The notes: generated from the letters alone by a model not told the origin. Positions 26,627-37,121 are shown, counted from the stretch's first letter. The stretch is DNA of 64,000 bases from an uncultured Granulosicoccaceae bacterium (GCA_937965695.1 CALCKW010000011.1:1-64000), one strand, 5' to 3'. Translations and numbers: made by a program.

Positions 26627-26998
26627 GCTCTCATTCTTTTTAGAAAAGGGTTGACTGACGAGCTTTTGCGGTCAACCTGATTGGCCATATTTCTTGTCCA
26701 TTAGGCAGCCAACTTTAACCTTGGTCAATGTTGTACCCATTCTCTTCCTTCAGGCTCCCTATATTTATCGTAATAGTTTTCTTTCATCGCGGGTGGTTGA
26801 TGGGGAGCTAAGCCTCACTGACGTCAATGCTGCTCTGGCATAGCGTTGCTAACAGGTTGTAGCAGATGAAGGCAGTTGTATCTGATGATGAGCGCTGAAG
26901 ACAGAAGCTTCCCCAGACCTTATCGTCACCGTTTAATGAAGGGGCTTTGGCCAAGAACTTGCTGATTTAGCCATAATTTCAGCTTGCGAAATCTGCCC
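26627..26998. other. Upstream region of the giant oxidase gene
   Basis: 372 bases. GGTTGAC at 26649-26655 and GTCAACC at 26671-26677 form a 7-bp inverted repeat with a 15-base loop and no T run. The rest shows no gene; it should contain the promoter of the long gene that follows. Confidence 0.4.
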
Positions 26999-29900
26999 AT
27001 GCCACATTCTAAAAGCGCTCTGTCTAAGCTCCTTCTACTGCTGCCAGCGGGGCTTGGTGTCGCTGCCATTGCCTGGTTGTCTGTCTCAACGGATGAGCAA
27101 GACATACCTGAAACTCAAGCGCTGACTGTGGCAGAGCACTTTGAGTTCGATCAATTGGCTGGCGATGGGCAACAGCAAGAAGCAACTTACCAGCGCATGT
27201 TGGCTGATGGCATTGGCACGCTAGCAGCCGATGACCTGCAGGTTGCGGGAGACCCGCAGGAAAAAGGGGCTTGGGAACCTGCTTTCGAGCTACCGCTGAT
27301 TCCGATCCATGCATCTTTGCTGACAGATGGGCGGGTACTCAACTTTGGTTTGTACAATCACGACGGCAATACGGTGTCTCCTGTTGCGATATGGGATCCT
27401 CTGACAGGTGAGACGACCCGTGCTGATCTATCAACGGGCGGAAACGGGTACCTGTTTTGTTCTGGTATGAGCAAGATGTCCGACGGGCGCCTATTTGTTG
27501 CCGGTGGCACAGTGGGGAACAATGTTCCTATCCGTAAGACCAATATTTTTGATTCCTTAACAGACACCTGGGAATGGGGGCCAACTATGGCCTCTGGGCG
27601 TTGGTACGACTCAGTAACTGCGATGAGTAATGGGGAAATGCTCATCGTCGGTGGTGGACCCAGCACGCCAGAGGTGCGGCAGGTCAATGGTGCATTAAGG
27701 CGACTCACTGGTATCAGTAATAATGTCACCGGGAATATCTCTCAGCATCCGTGGGTGCAGCAGTCTCCGCGCGGTGGCGCAGTTTATCTCGGGCCACGGA
27801 AGGACATGTTCCACATTGATACTGAAGGCAGCGGCAACATTGAGTTCTTAGGATCAACCAGTGGCACCAGAAACTACGGCAATGCGGTGATGTATGACGA
27901 GGGGAAGATGTTGCTAGTCAGTGGCAACACCTCGAACACCGCAGAAATTGTGACCTTAGACAGCGCGACTCCGACCATTGAACAAATTGCAGGTCCGGCT
28001 ATTAGGCGCCACCAAGGCAACAGCACCCTTCTGGCCGATGGTAAAGTTTTAGTGACGGGCGGAAATAATACGGGCTCGCTCTACGATCCCAATAGCTCAG
28101 TTTTTGAAGCGGAGATTTGGGATCCAGAAACGCGTCAATTCAGCACCATGGCGTCGATGAAATTCACTCGACAGTACCACAGTACCGCTTTGCTTTTGCC
28201 GGATGGGCGCGTTTACTCGGCCGGTGGTCAACAAGGCCAGAGCTATGCATTGCGCAATGCTGAAATCTTTTTGCCGCCTTATCTATTTGACAAATTTGGC
28301 GGCGGTGAACTCGCAGATCGCCCGCTTATTGCGTCTGCCCCGTACAGTGTTAACTACGGTCAGTCTATCGATCTCGACGTGCAGACTGATTTGCCTATTG
28401 CGAAACTTACTTTGATTCGTCCTGGCTCCGTGACACACTCAACCAACATGGAGCAGCGAGCCGTTGCTGCGCCTTCGGTGTATTTGGGTGATGGCAAAGT
28501 CCGCTGGACGACACCTGCCAATAGTCTGCTGGCACCTCCTGGATTCTACATGCTGTTTGCGGTCGACAGCGACGGCGTACCTTCCGTGGCGAGAATGGTT
28601 CAGATTGGAGCCAACCTGGCTAACGTCTTTGAAGAACTTCAATTTGCCAACCCTGGATTTCAAGCCTCTTCGGATCAGGAAGAGGTAGCGCTTCAACTCA
28701 AAGCTTTTTCCAGTGGTGGTCTCGACTTAACTTACAGCAGCGATTCACTTCCTCCCGGTTTGGAAATCGACAGTGCGACTGGACTAATCACAGGTACCCC
28801 TTATTTGACCGGCACCTCAAGCGCTGTGGTCCAAGTGACTGACAGTGCGGATCGAAGCGAGACGGTTACTTTTCAGTGGCAAGTTGTCGGAGTACCTCCA
28901 ACCGGAGAACCATTAGAGAGTGACCTGAGTGGCTATTGGCCAATATACGATTCTTCGTCGGTAGAGAGCGATGCGACCGATGGCGTTGATGTTGTTGGTG
29001 GTGATGACGCTGTCGCTGAAGCGCAGGCCGTTTTTGTGGACGACGCAACACGCGGTCGCGTAGCGCTGCTCGACGGTGATAGTTATTTGAGATTGCCTGT
29101 CGATGTCAGCGAGTCATCCGCCAGTTACAGTCTTTGGTTTAAAACGGCGGTAGGCAATCGTCCGCTCTTAAGCAGCTCTACCGATGATGCTGGGAGCAAC
29201 ACCGATCGGATTTTGTTTTTAGAAAGCGATGGATTGAGTGCTACCTTAAACGGTCAAAAAATATCGGGTGGTCGAAATTACGCAGACAACAGCTGGCACC
29301 ACGTTCTGTACAGCCACGGCAGTAGCGGCCAGTCGTTGTATGTCGATGGAGAGTTAATCGCGGACGGTAGTCGCAACAGCTCATCGCAGTCTGCACAGCG
29401 TGTACTTTTAGTAGGCAGTAACCCCGCTGATACAGCTTTGCGTTTTGACGGGATGATCGACGACATTCGTTATTACGACACCGAGCTGGACGGCAGTGAT
29501 GCATTCTTGCTTCGAAATAACGAAGACAATACCGCACCTACCTTATCGGCGATTGCCAATCGCACTGGGCTAGTTGGCCAGACAGTGAGCTTGCAACTGC
29601 AGGCTTCGGATGCTGAAGGGCAGACCCTGAGGTATTTTGTGCAGTCGTTGCCCAACGGTCTGCAGCTGGACAGTAGCACGGGATTGGTCAGTGGAGTGCT
29701 TGCGAGCGCCAATGTTTTTACCGTGAACTTCACTGTGCGTGATACCACGGGGGCGACTGCCGCACAGTCCATGCGCTGGACAGTTGATTTGCCTGTGCAG
29801 GAAAACCGTTCGCCAACGATGGTTCCGTTTGTATCGCAAAATTCTATTCAAGGTCGTGCAATAAGCATGGCGACGCAAGCCAGTGATCCAGATGGTGACA

Positions 29901-32900
29901 GCTTGCAATACAGTGCTTCTGGTTTGCCGGCGGGTCTAGCTATCGCGCTTAGTGATGGAATTATCAGTGGCACGCCTTCTCAAATTGGTGACTACGGTGT
30001 CACCGTGACAGCGACGGATCCTGATGGATTGAGCGTGTCCCAGACTTTTACTTGGTCTATCACTGATGATCCGGCCACATTGGGTCTGCCAGTATTGACG
30101 ACGGAAAATCCGCCCGTTCCCGTTGAGAGCGGTGAAACAGCACTGTATTCGGCCACAGCTGCCTCCGGCTCAGCCGTGCAGTATCAGTGGTCGTTTGGCG
30201 ATGGCAGCACCGATACGGCTTGGAGCAGCAGTGGAAGCGCGAGCCATACTTTCGCAAAGCCTGGATTATACAGCGTGACAGTTTTTGCCAAAAACGCAGC
30301 GGGCAACGAAAGCCGTTTGCAGTTTAGCCAAACAGTTTACGCGACACCGACGCCCAATCGCCCACTCAGCTCTAGCGGATTGGTGATAGATGACGCGCGA
30401 GGAAGAGTCTGGGTGGCGAATCCAGACAATAACAGCGTTAGTCTGGTTGGAGAAGCTAGCCAAGAACGGTTAAGAGAAATAACCGTTGGCGAACAGCCGG
30501 TATCACTTGCGTTAACCGATGACGGCAGCGTGTGGGTCAGTAACAAAGGGTCGGCCTCCATCAGCGTGATCGATGGGAGTTCGCTCTCTGTTAGTCGAAC
30601 CTATAATCTCGCGGCAGGTAGTCAGCCGCATGGTTTGTTGGTCGATGGCAACCGAGCCTACGTCGCGCTTGAAAGTACCGGTCAGGTGCAAGTGATCAAC
30701 ACCACTAATGGCCAGACAATTCGCACAGCGATTGTGGCCCCGCGTGTTCGTGGATTGGCAATGAACAGCGATCGCAACCAGTTGATGGCCAGCCGTTATA
30801 TCACGCCGCTTGTTGACGGTGAGAGCACGGTGTCGGTTGATCTCAGCGACGGCGCGGGTGAGCTTTATGTCTTGTCCGCTGACACGCTTGCGCAGCAGCG
30901 CGTGGTCGAACTGCCGGTAAGTTTTGCGGGTGATAGCGAAGTCAGTGGCAACGGTCTGCCCAATTACTTGGCTGCTCCTGTCATATCGCCTGACGGCTTG
31001 GCCGTGTGGGTGCCGAGTAAGCAAGACAACATCGGCCGAGGCACTCGACGAAACTCGGCTAGCTTGAATCATCAAAATACGGTTCGAGCTGTAGTCTCTA
31101 AGGTTTTGCTTACAGATTGGAGCCACACTTGGCAAAACCGAGTGGATTTAGATAATTCCAGCGTTTCTTCTGCTGCTGCTTTTGACTCGAATGGTAATTT
31201 CTTGTTAGTAGCATTGGAGACCAGTGCGGAGCTCGCCATCATTGACGCCCACGACAACGGTATCCTTGGTCGGGTAGCGGTGGGGCGCGCGCCCTCGGCG
31301 GTAGCTGTCAGTGCCGATGGCAGCAAAGTGTGGGTTCACAACTTTGTTGATCGCAGTCTCTCGGTGATCGATACTTCGAGCTTTTTTGCAGGTAGTTCTG
31401 CCCAGCCTACGTTGAGCGCTACCGTGTCGTTGGTCAGTAACGAACAGCTCGATGTGGAAGTGCTGCGAGGTAAGCAGTTATTCTACGATGCGTCTGACGA
31501 CAGACTCGCCTTGGAAAACTACATCAGCTGCGCGAGCTGCCACAACGACGCAGACCACGATGGTCGTGTATGGGATTTTAGCCAGTTTGGTGAAGGGCTA
31601 CGCAGCACAACAAGCTTGAGAGGCAAAGGTGCTGCTGCTCATGGCATGCTGCACTGGAGTGGTAACTTCGACGAGTTCCATGATTTCGAGGGGCAAATTC
31701 GTCAGTTTGCCGGTGGAACAGGGTTGATGAGTAACGGCGACTTCGCCGCAGCGAATGAGCCGCTGGGCGCGACAAAAACGGGCAGAAGCGTTGATTTGGA
31801 TGCGTTAGCTGCCTACCTTACATCACTGGATAGCATGCCAGTTAATCCGCAAAAAGGCGCAGATTTCAGCGACGCTGCTGAGCGTGGCAAGCAGTTGTTT
31901 GATGATCAAAGTTGTGCGACGTGTCACAGCGGTGCGGCAATGACCGATTCCGCAACAGCGAGAAGGCACGACGTTGGAACGATAAAAGCCAGCAGTGGCT
32001 CTCGTCTCAGTGGTGATCTCGACGGTCTGGATACACCGACACTTCTCAACTTGCATGAGAATGCACCTTATCTGCACGATGGATCGGCATCTACTGTTGC
32101 TCAAGCAATTGCTAGTCACAGTGAAAGTGCCTCATTAACTGCTTCAGAACTAGCGGACTTGCAAAGGTATTTGCTTGAGATCCCCGCTGATGGCGATACC
32201 CGCGCTGCGCTTTTAGAACTTGCTGATGGTGACTCAAAGAGTGCCAGTGTCGGTGAGGATGAGTGGCACTTCTATCGCTTTGAAGCCGGTGACAACATCA
32301 ACGAAGTGATCTTTGAACTCAGCGGTCTATCGTCTGATATTGATCTATATGTTCGTGCCGATGTTAAGCCCAGTGGCGGTGTCGAAGAGAACGGAATTTA
32401 CGACGCGGCTTCCACAAATGGGGGTATCAGTAGTGAGCGTGTTTCGGTTGTAAACAGTGCTGCGACAACATGGTACGTCGGTGTGCACGGCTACCGGGCC
32501 GGTGATTTCACTGTGAGCGCACGTGCAATTGAATCAGTTGAACCAGGTGTAGAAACCCTATTGCAATCGGGTGTACCCGTGAGTGGAACGGTGCTCACTT
32601 CTCAATGGCAGTATTTTAAAATATCCGCGGGAGACAATATAGGCAGCATTGAAGTAGATCTGTCCGGGTTAACGGCGGACTCCGATGTTTATGTTCGGCG
32701 TGGCGCACGACCAACGGGTCACGTTGGAAACAGCGGGGTTTATGATTGCCAGTCCATTTATGGTGGAACTGCGAGTGAGCGATGCGTCCTGAGCAATTCC
32801 GAAGCCAGCGATTGGTATATCGGTGTTTATGGTTACCAGGGCTCCCCATTTGCATTGAAAGCAACCTTAGTTGAAAACACCGGCGGCGGTGGCGGCACAG

Positions 32901-33763
32901 ACGATGATAATCGCGAGCTGACAATTGCACAACGCACGAATGACAACATTGCGGCGGGTGATTGGCATTACTACGCGCTGACACTTCCCCCTGAAGCCAT
33001 CAGCGCAACGGTGACGCTGACGGGTTTGACCGCAGACATAGATCTCTATGTGCGTCGAGATCAACGCCCGAGTGGTTCCGTGGGCGAGGGCGGCACCTAC
33101 GATTGCGGCTCCTTTGTAGGCGGCAGCAACGATGAGCAGTGCATCGTTGGCAACGCCGCCGATGCGGATTTGCTGATAGGTGTGCACGGTTACCAGGCTG
33201 GTGCCTACCAGTTGATGGTCGAAGTACAGTCTGAGGCCGGAGTTGTCATTACACCGCTTGCAAACGATGACGTTTCGCTTTCCTCGGTAGAGCAGGCTGA
33301 GTGGCGCTATTACAGCTATACCGCCAGTGCAGCCGAATTGAGGGTCGATTTTGTACTGGATCAAATGAATGCGGACGCCGATCTCTACGTGCGTAAAGAT
33401 GAGTTGCCCAGTGGTGACCCAAACACTGGTGCCAACTCGGATTGTGTGTCATTACGTGGTGGTACACAGGCAGAAAACTGTACCTTGGCAAACACAGGGG
33501 TCAATACCTGGTACGTTGGGGTATATGGTTATCAAGCATCGCCTTACCGTCTGCAGATAAATGGCCTTAGTACACGGGCCTTGCAAATCAGCAAGCCGTC
33601 TCTGATGAGCAAAGGTGAGATGCTAAAAGAGACGGCCGAACCAACAGATGGCAGCAATGTTGTGAAAATTGGCGGCGGTGGTTCTGGTGATTTGGCGCTG
33701 TTGTTATTGACCACAGTAGGTCTATGGCAGAGACGCCGATTGCAAGCGCGAGCCGCAGTCTAG
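26999..33763 (+). CDS. Giant radical-copper-oxidase / dihaem cytochrome c multidomain surface protein with GlyGly-CTERM
   Basis: 2254 residues from ATG 26999 (an in-frame TTG five codons upstream is less likely). N-terminal signal or anchor at 9-29. Residues 90-440 are a kelch propeller and 441-538 a DUF1929 domain, the galactose/glyoxal oxidase pair. The copper-radical ligands are kept: Cys154 (LFCSG), Tyr203 (GRWYDS), Tyr393 and His394 (RQYHSTALLLPDG), His480 (SVTHSTNM). Then an Ig-like domain (548-640), LamG (645-840), two Ig-like He_PIG domains (843-1022), PKD (1038-1116, WSFGDGS), a YVTN propeller (1120-1467), a MauG-like cytochrome with CASCH at 1511 and CATCH at 1639 (TPTLLNLHENAPYLHDGSA), four PPC domains (1743-2189) and a GlyGly-CTERM tail (2225-2254: GGGGSGD, hydrophobic helix, QRRR). 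The tail predicts rhombosortase processing and type II secretion to the surface. Confidence 0.85.
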   Translation: MPHSKSALSKLLLLLPAGLGVAAIAWLSVSTDEQDIPETQALTVAEHFEFDQLAGDGQQQEATYQRMLADGIGTLAADDLQVAGDPQEKGAWEPAFELPLIPIHASLLTDGRVLNFGLYNHDGNTVSPVAIWDPLTGETTRADLSTGGNGYLFCSGMSKMSDGRLFVAGGTVGNNVPIRKTNIFDSLTDTWEWGPTMASGRWYDSVTAMSNGEMLIVGGGPSTPEVRQVNGALRRLTGISNNVTGNISQHPWVQQSPRGGAVYLGPRKDMFHIDTEGSGNIEFLGSTSGTRNYGNAVMYDEGKMLLVSGNTSNTAEIVTLDSATPTIEQIAGPAIRRHQGNSTLLADGKVLVTGGNNTGSLYDPNSSVFEAEIWDPETRQFSTMASMKFTRQYHSTALLLPDGRVYSAGGQQGQSYALRNAEIFLPPYLFDKFGGGELADRPLIASAPYSVNYGQSIDLDVQTDLPIAKLTLIRPGSVTHSTNMEQRAVAAPSVYLGDGKVRWTTPANSLLAPPGFYMLFAVDSDGVPSVARMVQIGANLANVFEELQFANPGFQASSDQEEVALQLKAFSSGGLDLTYSSDSLPPGLEIDSATGLITGTPYLTGTSSAVVQVTDSADRSETVTFQWQVVGVPPTGEPLESDLSGYWPIYDSSSVESDATDGVDVVGGDDAVAEAQAVFVDDATRGRVALLDGDSYLRLPVDVSESSASYSLWFKTAVGNRPLLSSSTDDAGSNTDRILFLESDGLSATLNGQKISGGRNYADNSWHHVLYSHGSSGQSLYVDGELIADGSRNSSSQSAQRVLLVGSNPADTALRFDGMIDDIRYYDTELDGSDAFLLRNNEDNTAPTLSAIANRTGLVGQTVSLQLQASDAEGQTLRYFVQSLPNGLQLDSSTGLVSGVLASANVFTVNFTVRDTTGATAAQSMRWTVDLPVQENRSPTMVPFVSQNSIQGRAISMATQASDPDGDSLQYSASGLPAGLAIALSDGIISGTPSQIGDYGVTVTATDPDGLSVSQTFTWSITDDPATLGLPVLTTENPPVPVESGETALYSATAASGSAVQYQWSFGDGSTDTAWSSSGSASHTFAKPGLYSVTVFAKNAAGNESRLQFSQTVYATPTPNRPLSSSGLVIDDARGRVWVANPDNNSVSLVGEASQERLREITVGEQPVSLALTDDGSVWVSNKGSASISVIDGSSLSVSRTYNLAAGSQPHGLLVDGNRAYVALESTGQVQVINTTNGQTIRTAIVAPRVRGLAMNSDRNQLMASRYITPLVDGESTVSVDLSDGAGELYVLSADTLAQQRVVELPVSFAGDSEVSGNGLPNYLAAPVISPDGLAVWVPSKQDNIGRGTRRNSASLNHQNTVRAVVSKVLLTDWSHTWQNRVDLDNSSVSSAAAFDSNGNFLLVALETSAELAIIDAHDNGILGRVAVGRAPSAVAVSADGSKVWVHNFVDRSLSVIDTSSFFAGSSAQPTLSATVSLVSNEQLDVEVLRGKQLFYDASDDRLALENYISCASCHNDADHDGRVWDFSQFGEGLRSTTSLRGKGAAAHGMLHWSGNFDEFHDFEGQIRQFAGGTGLMSNGDFAAANEPLGATKTGRSVDLDALAAYLTSLDSMPVNPQKGADFSDAAERGKQLFDDQSCATCHSGAAMTDSATARRHDVGTIKASSGSRLSGDLDGLDTPTLLNLHENAPYLHDGSASTVAQAIASHSESASLTASELADLQRYLLEIPADGDTRAALLELADGDSKSASVGEDEWHFYRFEAGDNINEVIFELSGLSSDIDLYVRADVKPSGGVEENGIYDAASTNGGISSERVSVVNSAATTWYVGVHGYRAGDFTVSARAIESVEPGVETLLQSGVPVSGTVLTSQWQYFKISAGDNIGSIEVDLSGLTADSDVYVRRGARPTGHVGNSGVYDCQSIYGGTASERCVLSNSEASDWYIGVYGYQGSPFALKATLVENTGGGGGTDDDNRELTIAQRTNDNIAAGDWHYYALTLPPEAISATVTLTGLTADIDLYVRRDQRPSGSVGEGGTYDCGSFVGGSNDEQCIVGNAADADLLIGVHGYQAGAYQLMVEVQSEAGVVITPLANDDVSLSSVEQAEWRYYSYTASAAELRVDFVLDQMNADADLYVRKDELPSGDPNTGANSDCVSLRGGTQAENCTLANTGVNTWYVGVYGYQASPYRLQINGLSTRALQISKPSLMSKGEMLKETAEPTDGSNVVKIGGGGSGDLALLLLTTVGLWQRRRLQARAAV

Positions 33764-33870
33764 CTCTGGCGACGCTTTTTTTGCTAGCGAGCGCATACTC
33801 GAATGCAAGTAATTTATTAGAAGCGGCTGACAAATTGACAGCCGCCGCTAAAGTCTTTGGCGTTGTGCGT

Positions 33871-36120
33871 TTATAAACCTTGGCTGTATTGCGCGTTGGT
33901 AGACACGGTAACCATACTGCTTAAGTGTTGCTGCGCCTGATCATCACCGTTTAAGAAGTGCTCAAATTTCTCGACCAATACCGCTTTGTCGAGCTCTGCT
34001 TTTGAACCAGCACCAATGTTGGTTAGGTCGACAAAAAATTCATCAAACAAGCCTTCTAGATCTCCGACGATATCGAAGTTTAGAAATTGCTCGTTGTTGT
34101 AGATGCTAGGGTAACCACCTTTTTGTTTGTCAACAGCAAACGAAACACCTTTGACGTTAGTGATTGTTGTGGCCTTTTTGCATTTCAACATGCAGCCGTC
34201 TTCAATGCTGGGCTTTTTACAGCCAACGGTTTGCTGAAAAAAGCACTGGCGGCTCGTCATCATCAAAATAGGGTGGTAGATGCTGTACAGCAGTTTAAAG
34301 TTGTCTGGCCGCACGATATTCTTGATTTGTAAACGGTTTATCTCATTTGAAATAAACGCACCAGCACAGTTCAGTTCTTCCTTGAGTGTTAACAATGCGT
34401 AGGAGTTGGTTGTGTTAAGGAAGGGCCCCGCAATCCATTCGATGCCCATCTCAAATGCCTTAAACGCAACCCCAGTGTTATTGCTAACAATGCGTGTTGG
34501 ACGTACCTCTTCGAGTAAACGCACGGACTCGTCGTAGTCCTTGCCGATTAGCACCGCTGGAAACCAAGGAATCAGCTGCGGGTTCTCTAAGAATATATTG
34601 ATGTGTTTGTTGCAGTCTTTTTTCCAGCTCTCAGGAAGCTTAAAATATACGTCTGCGTTGCTCAGATCACACAGGTGGATGTCTTTGATGTCAGCGATCA
34701 AAATAGACATCGTGGGTTTTTGGCCGCTCTTTTTACTCTTGCCAAGTGAGGGTACGTCCACGTTGGGTACAAGCGCTACTTCGTTGTTAAGCAACACTGC
34801 CGCACGGTTTTTTAGTGCGGTTAGTTCCTTTATCGGGAGCATAAGCCCTTCGGCTAAATCGCTGAAATCAAAACCCTCAACAATGTAGTCTTTACTGGCA
34901 ATGTTTTTAAATCGCTTTTCAAAAATAGCGCTGTCCATGGCTGCTTTCTCGGCGGCCTGCAGCTTTGACTCGGTGCGCAAGACATGCACCTTGTCATTGT
35001 TACCGATTGTCATCGTTAAGCACAGAGGCTCATCGAGCTCGCCAGAAAATGCCAGGTAGAGCGGTTGTTTGGCAATGCTCAAATATTTTATTTTTTCTGC
35101 AAGCTCGTCACCAATGTCTTTGCGCTGGTCTTGCAGCTGCTTTTTGACTTGATCTATGTGCTGAATCGAAACGGCACCTTGAATTTGAACCGCGTGATGT
35201 GCACTGTAATCTCGGGGATTATCAATGAACATGTCTTTGGTGAGATCACCTTTTAAAAATGAATTGGTGAAATCGCGATTAAAAACCCGATGTAAGTTGG
35301 AATCGTCCGCTAGCAATTTGCCTGTTTCGACAAACTGGTCAATCTGCTTGCGCCAGGTGTCGACCACGGTGTACACGTAGTGTGCACCTTTGATTCGGCC
35401 TTCTATCTTTAGAGAGTCAACCCCAGCCGCTACCAATTCAGGAAGGTCAAAGTAGGCTGAGTTATCTTTTAGATTGAGCGGGAACCGATGCCCCTCTGCC
35501 GTGATTTCATACTCATCGCGACAGGCTTGACTGCAACGGCCGCGGTTGCCCGAGTTGCCAACGCTGACGGAGCTTGAATAGCACTGGCCAGAAAACGCAA
35601 TACACAGTGCGCCGTGAACAAATACTTCTGTCAGGATATCGTGCTCGTGCGCCAGCGCTGTTAATGACTCGATTTCTGTAAGATTCAGCTCACGGGACAA
35701 ATTGACGCGGGAGGCCCCGATTTTCGATAAGAAGTGAATCTGCCCTTCGTTGTGGGTAGTCATCTGAGTCGAAGCGTGAACGTCGAGGCTGGGGAAATAC
35801 TTTTTGACTAAATTGACCAGCCCATAGTCCTGCACAATAATCCCATCAAGGCCCAGATTCACCAGCTTGTTGAGCAGCTTCACCATCGTCGGAATTTCGT
35901 GTTCTAAGATGACAACGTTTAAGGTCAAAAACACTTCGCAATCGTACTTGTGAGCTAATCGCAGTACACCGGTCAATTCGTCAAACGAAAGATTAGATGC
36001 GCGGTTACGTGCGTTGAAGGTGTCTAACCCACAGTACACAGCGTTAGCGCCTGCGATAACAGCGGCTTTGATCGCTTCAACATCCCCGCCGGGCGCAAGC
36101 AACTCTATCTTTCTACTCAT
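33871..36120 (-). CDS. U32 peptidase-family protein, long form
   Basis: 749 residues. It opens with IELLAPGGDVEAIKAAVIAG, ANAVYCGLDTFNAR and later VFVHGALCIAFSGQCYSSS, NRGRCSQACRDEY and SLKIEGRIKG, the core of the U32 family, whose members RlhA and TrhP hydroxylate 23S rRNA or tRNA using an Fe-S cluster held by such cysteines. It is longer than RlhA (about 650) and has a second cysteine-rich segment near the C-terminus (RQCFFQQTVGCKKP, DGCMLKCKK). A tRNA/rRNA modification role is more likely than proteolysis, but which RNA is unknown. Monocistronic and convergent with the giant oxidase gene. Confidence 0.85.
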   Translation of the reverse strand: MSRKIELLAPGGDVEAIKAAVIAGANAVYCGLDTFNARNRASNLSFDELTGVLRLAHKYDCEVFLTLNVVILEHEIPTMVKLLNKLVNLGLDGIIVQDYGLVNLVKKYFPSLDVHASTQMTTHNEGQIHFLSKIGASRVNLSRELNLTEIESLTALAHEHDILTEVFVHGALCIAFSGQCYSSSVSVGNSGNRGRCSQACRDEYEITAEGHRFPLNLKDNSAYFDLPELVAAGVDSLKIEGRIKGAHYVYTVVDTWRKQIDQFVETGKLLADDSNLHRVFNRDFTNSFLKGDLTKDMFIDNPRDYSAHHAVQIQGAVSIQHIDQVKKQLQDQRKDIGDELAEKIKYLSIAKQPLYLAFSGELDEPLCLTMTIGNNDKVHVLRTESKLQAAEKAAMDSAIFEKRFKNIASKDYIVEGFDFSDLAEGLMLPIKELTALKNRAAVLLNNEVALVPNVDVPSLGKSKKSGQKPTMSILIADIKDIHLCDLSNADVYFKLPESWKKDCNKHINIFLENPQLIPWFPAVLIGKDYDESVRLLEEVRPTRIVSNNTGVAFKAFEMGIEWIAGPFLNTTNSYALLTLKEELNCAGAFISNEINRLQIKNIVRPDNFKLLYSIYHPILMMTSRQCFFQQTVGCKKPSIEDGCMLKCKKATTITNVKGVSFAVDKQKGGYPSIYNNEQFLNFDIVGDLEGLFDEFFVDLTNIGAGSKAELDKAVLVEKFEHFLNGDDQAQQHLSSMVTVSTNAQYSQGL

Positions 36121-36356
36121 GGCGCTAAACTCGTTTGATTCTTAAAGCTAAGCCAAAGCATAGCAAACCAACATTTTAACCGGAACGGAGCGCTGATGCG
36201 GGGTCAATATGGCACAAAGCTATAAGTATCGAAAATTTGTAAAAAATTGAACTGATTCAGGTCTCTTTATTGATCATTTTGGCTTGCTGTTCGATTGGAA
36301 GCCTCACATCAGACATATACTTAAAGCCCTCAATTGCCGAAAACAGATAGGTAGCC

Positions 36357-37121
36357 ATGTTCGATCTTGTCCGATATCTCGAGCGCATTCAGGTAGCAGG
36401 GCCAATAGATACGGACTTGGCCTCCCTCGCCAGGCTTCAGCTAGCGCACCTGAAGGCCGTGCCTTTTGAGAATCTGGATATTCACTATGGTAGGCCCATA
36501 TCACTTGGCGCCGAAGAGGTATTTGAGAAGATTGTGCTCAATAAAAGAGGTGGGTTCTGCTACGAACTCAACAGTCTGTTTTGTGCTCTTTTGAGCGAGA
36601 TTGGTTTTGAAACCAAAATCGTATCTGCCAGAGGAGTGAAAAGAGACGGGGGACTTGCACCTGAATTCGATCATCTAGCCATAGTTGTATCAATTGGCGG
36701 AATGGAATACTTAAGTGATGTTGGATTTGGTCGCTTTGCAATTACGCCTTTGCAAATTGGTTCTGGTCTTCGGGTTTCTGATGGGGTGGGTGAGTTTCAG
36801 ATTGATAATCACGATGATAGTTCTTTTATAGTAAATCGTATTGAGCTCGGCCAATCTGAGCCCGAATACCTATTTACAAATACGGAGCGACGTCTGAGCG
36901 AGTTTGAAGAAATGTGCAGCTTTCATCAGCAGAGCCCAGATTCACATTTTTCTAGAAATAAGCTCATCTCTGTTTTAACAGATGATGGCCGTATAACTTT
37001 GACAGACACTCAACTAAAAATATCTGGGCCGAACAGTTCCCGCACCGAAGATTTTGAGCCGAGTGAATTTGAATACTATTTGAAAACTCACTTCGGCATT
37101 GACATGGCTCAGCCGAGTTGA
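36357..37121 (+). CDS. Arylamine N-acetyltransferase
   Basis: 254 residues, slightly short of the 270-280 usual. The catalytic triad is intact: Cys68 in RGGFCYELN, His106 in EFDHLAIVV, Asp121 in YLSDVGFG. VPFENLDIHYG near the N-terminus is also typical. The enzyme transfers acetyl from acetyl-CoA to arylamines or hydrazines; related enzymes act as amide synthases in secondary metabolism, but no such cluster is nearby. It converges with a LysR gene 31 bases downstream. Confidence 0.9.
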   Translation: MFDLVRYLERIQVAGPIDTDLASLARLQLAHLKAVPFENLDIHYGRPISLGAEEVFEKIVLNKRGGFCYELNSLFCALLSEIGFETKIVSARGVKRDGGLAPEFDHLAIVVSIGGMEYLSDVGFGRFAITPLQIGSGLRVSDGVGEFQIDNHDDSSFIVNRIELGQSEPEYLFTNTERRLSEFEEMCSFHQQSPDSHFSRNKLISVLTDDGRITLTDTQLKISGPNSSRTEDFEPSEFEYYLKTHFGIDMAQPS

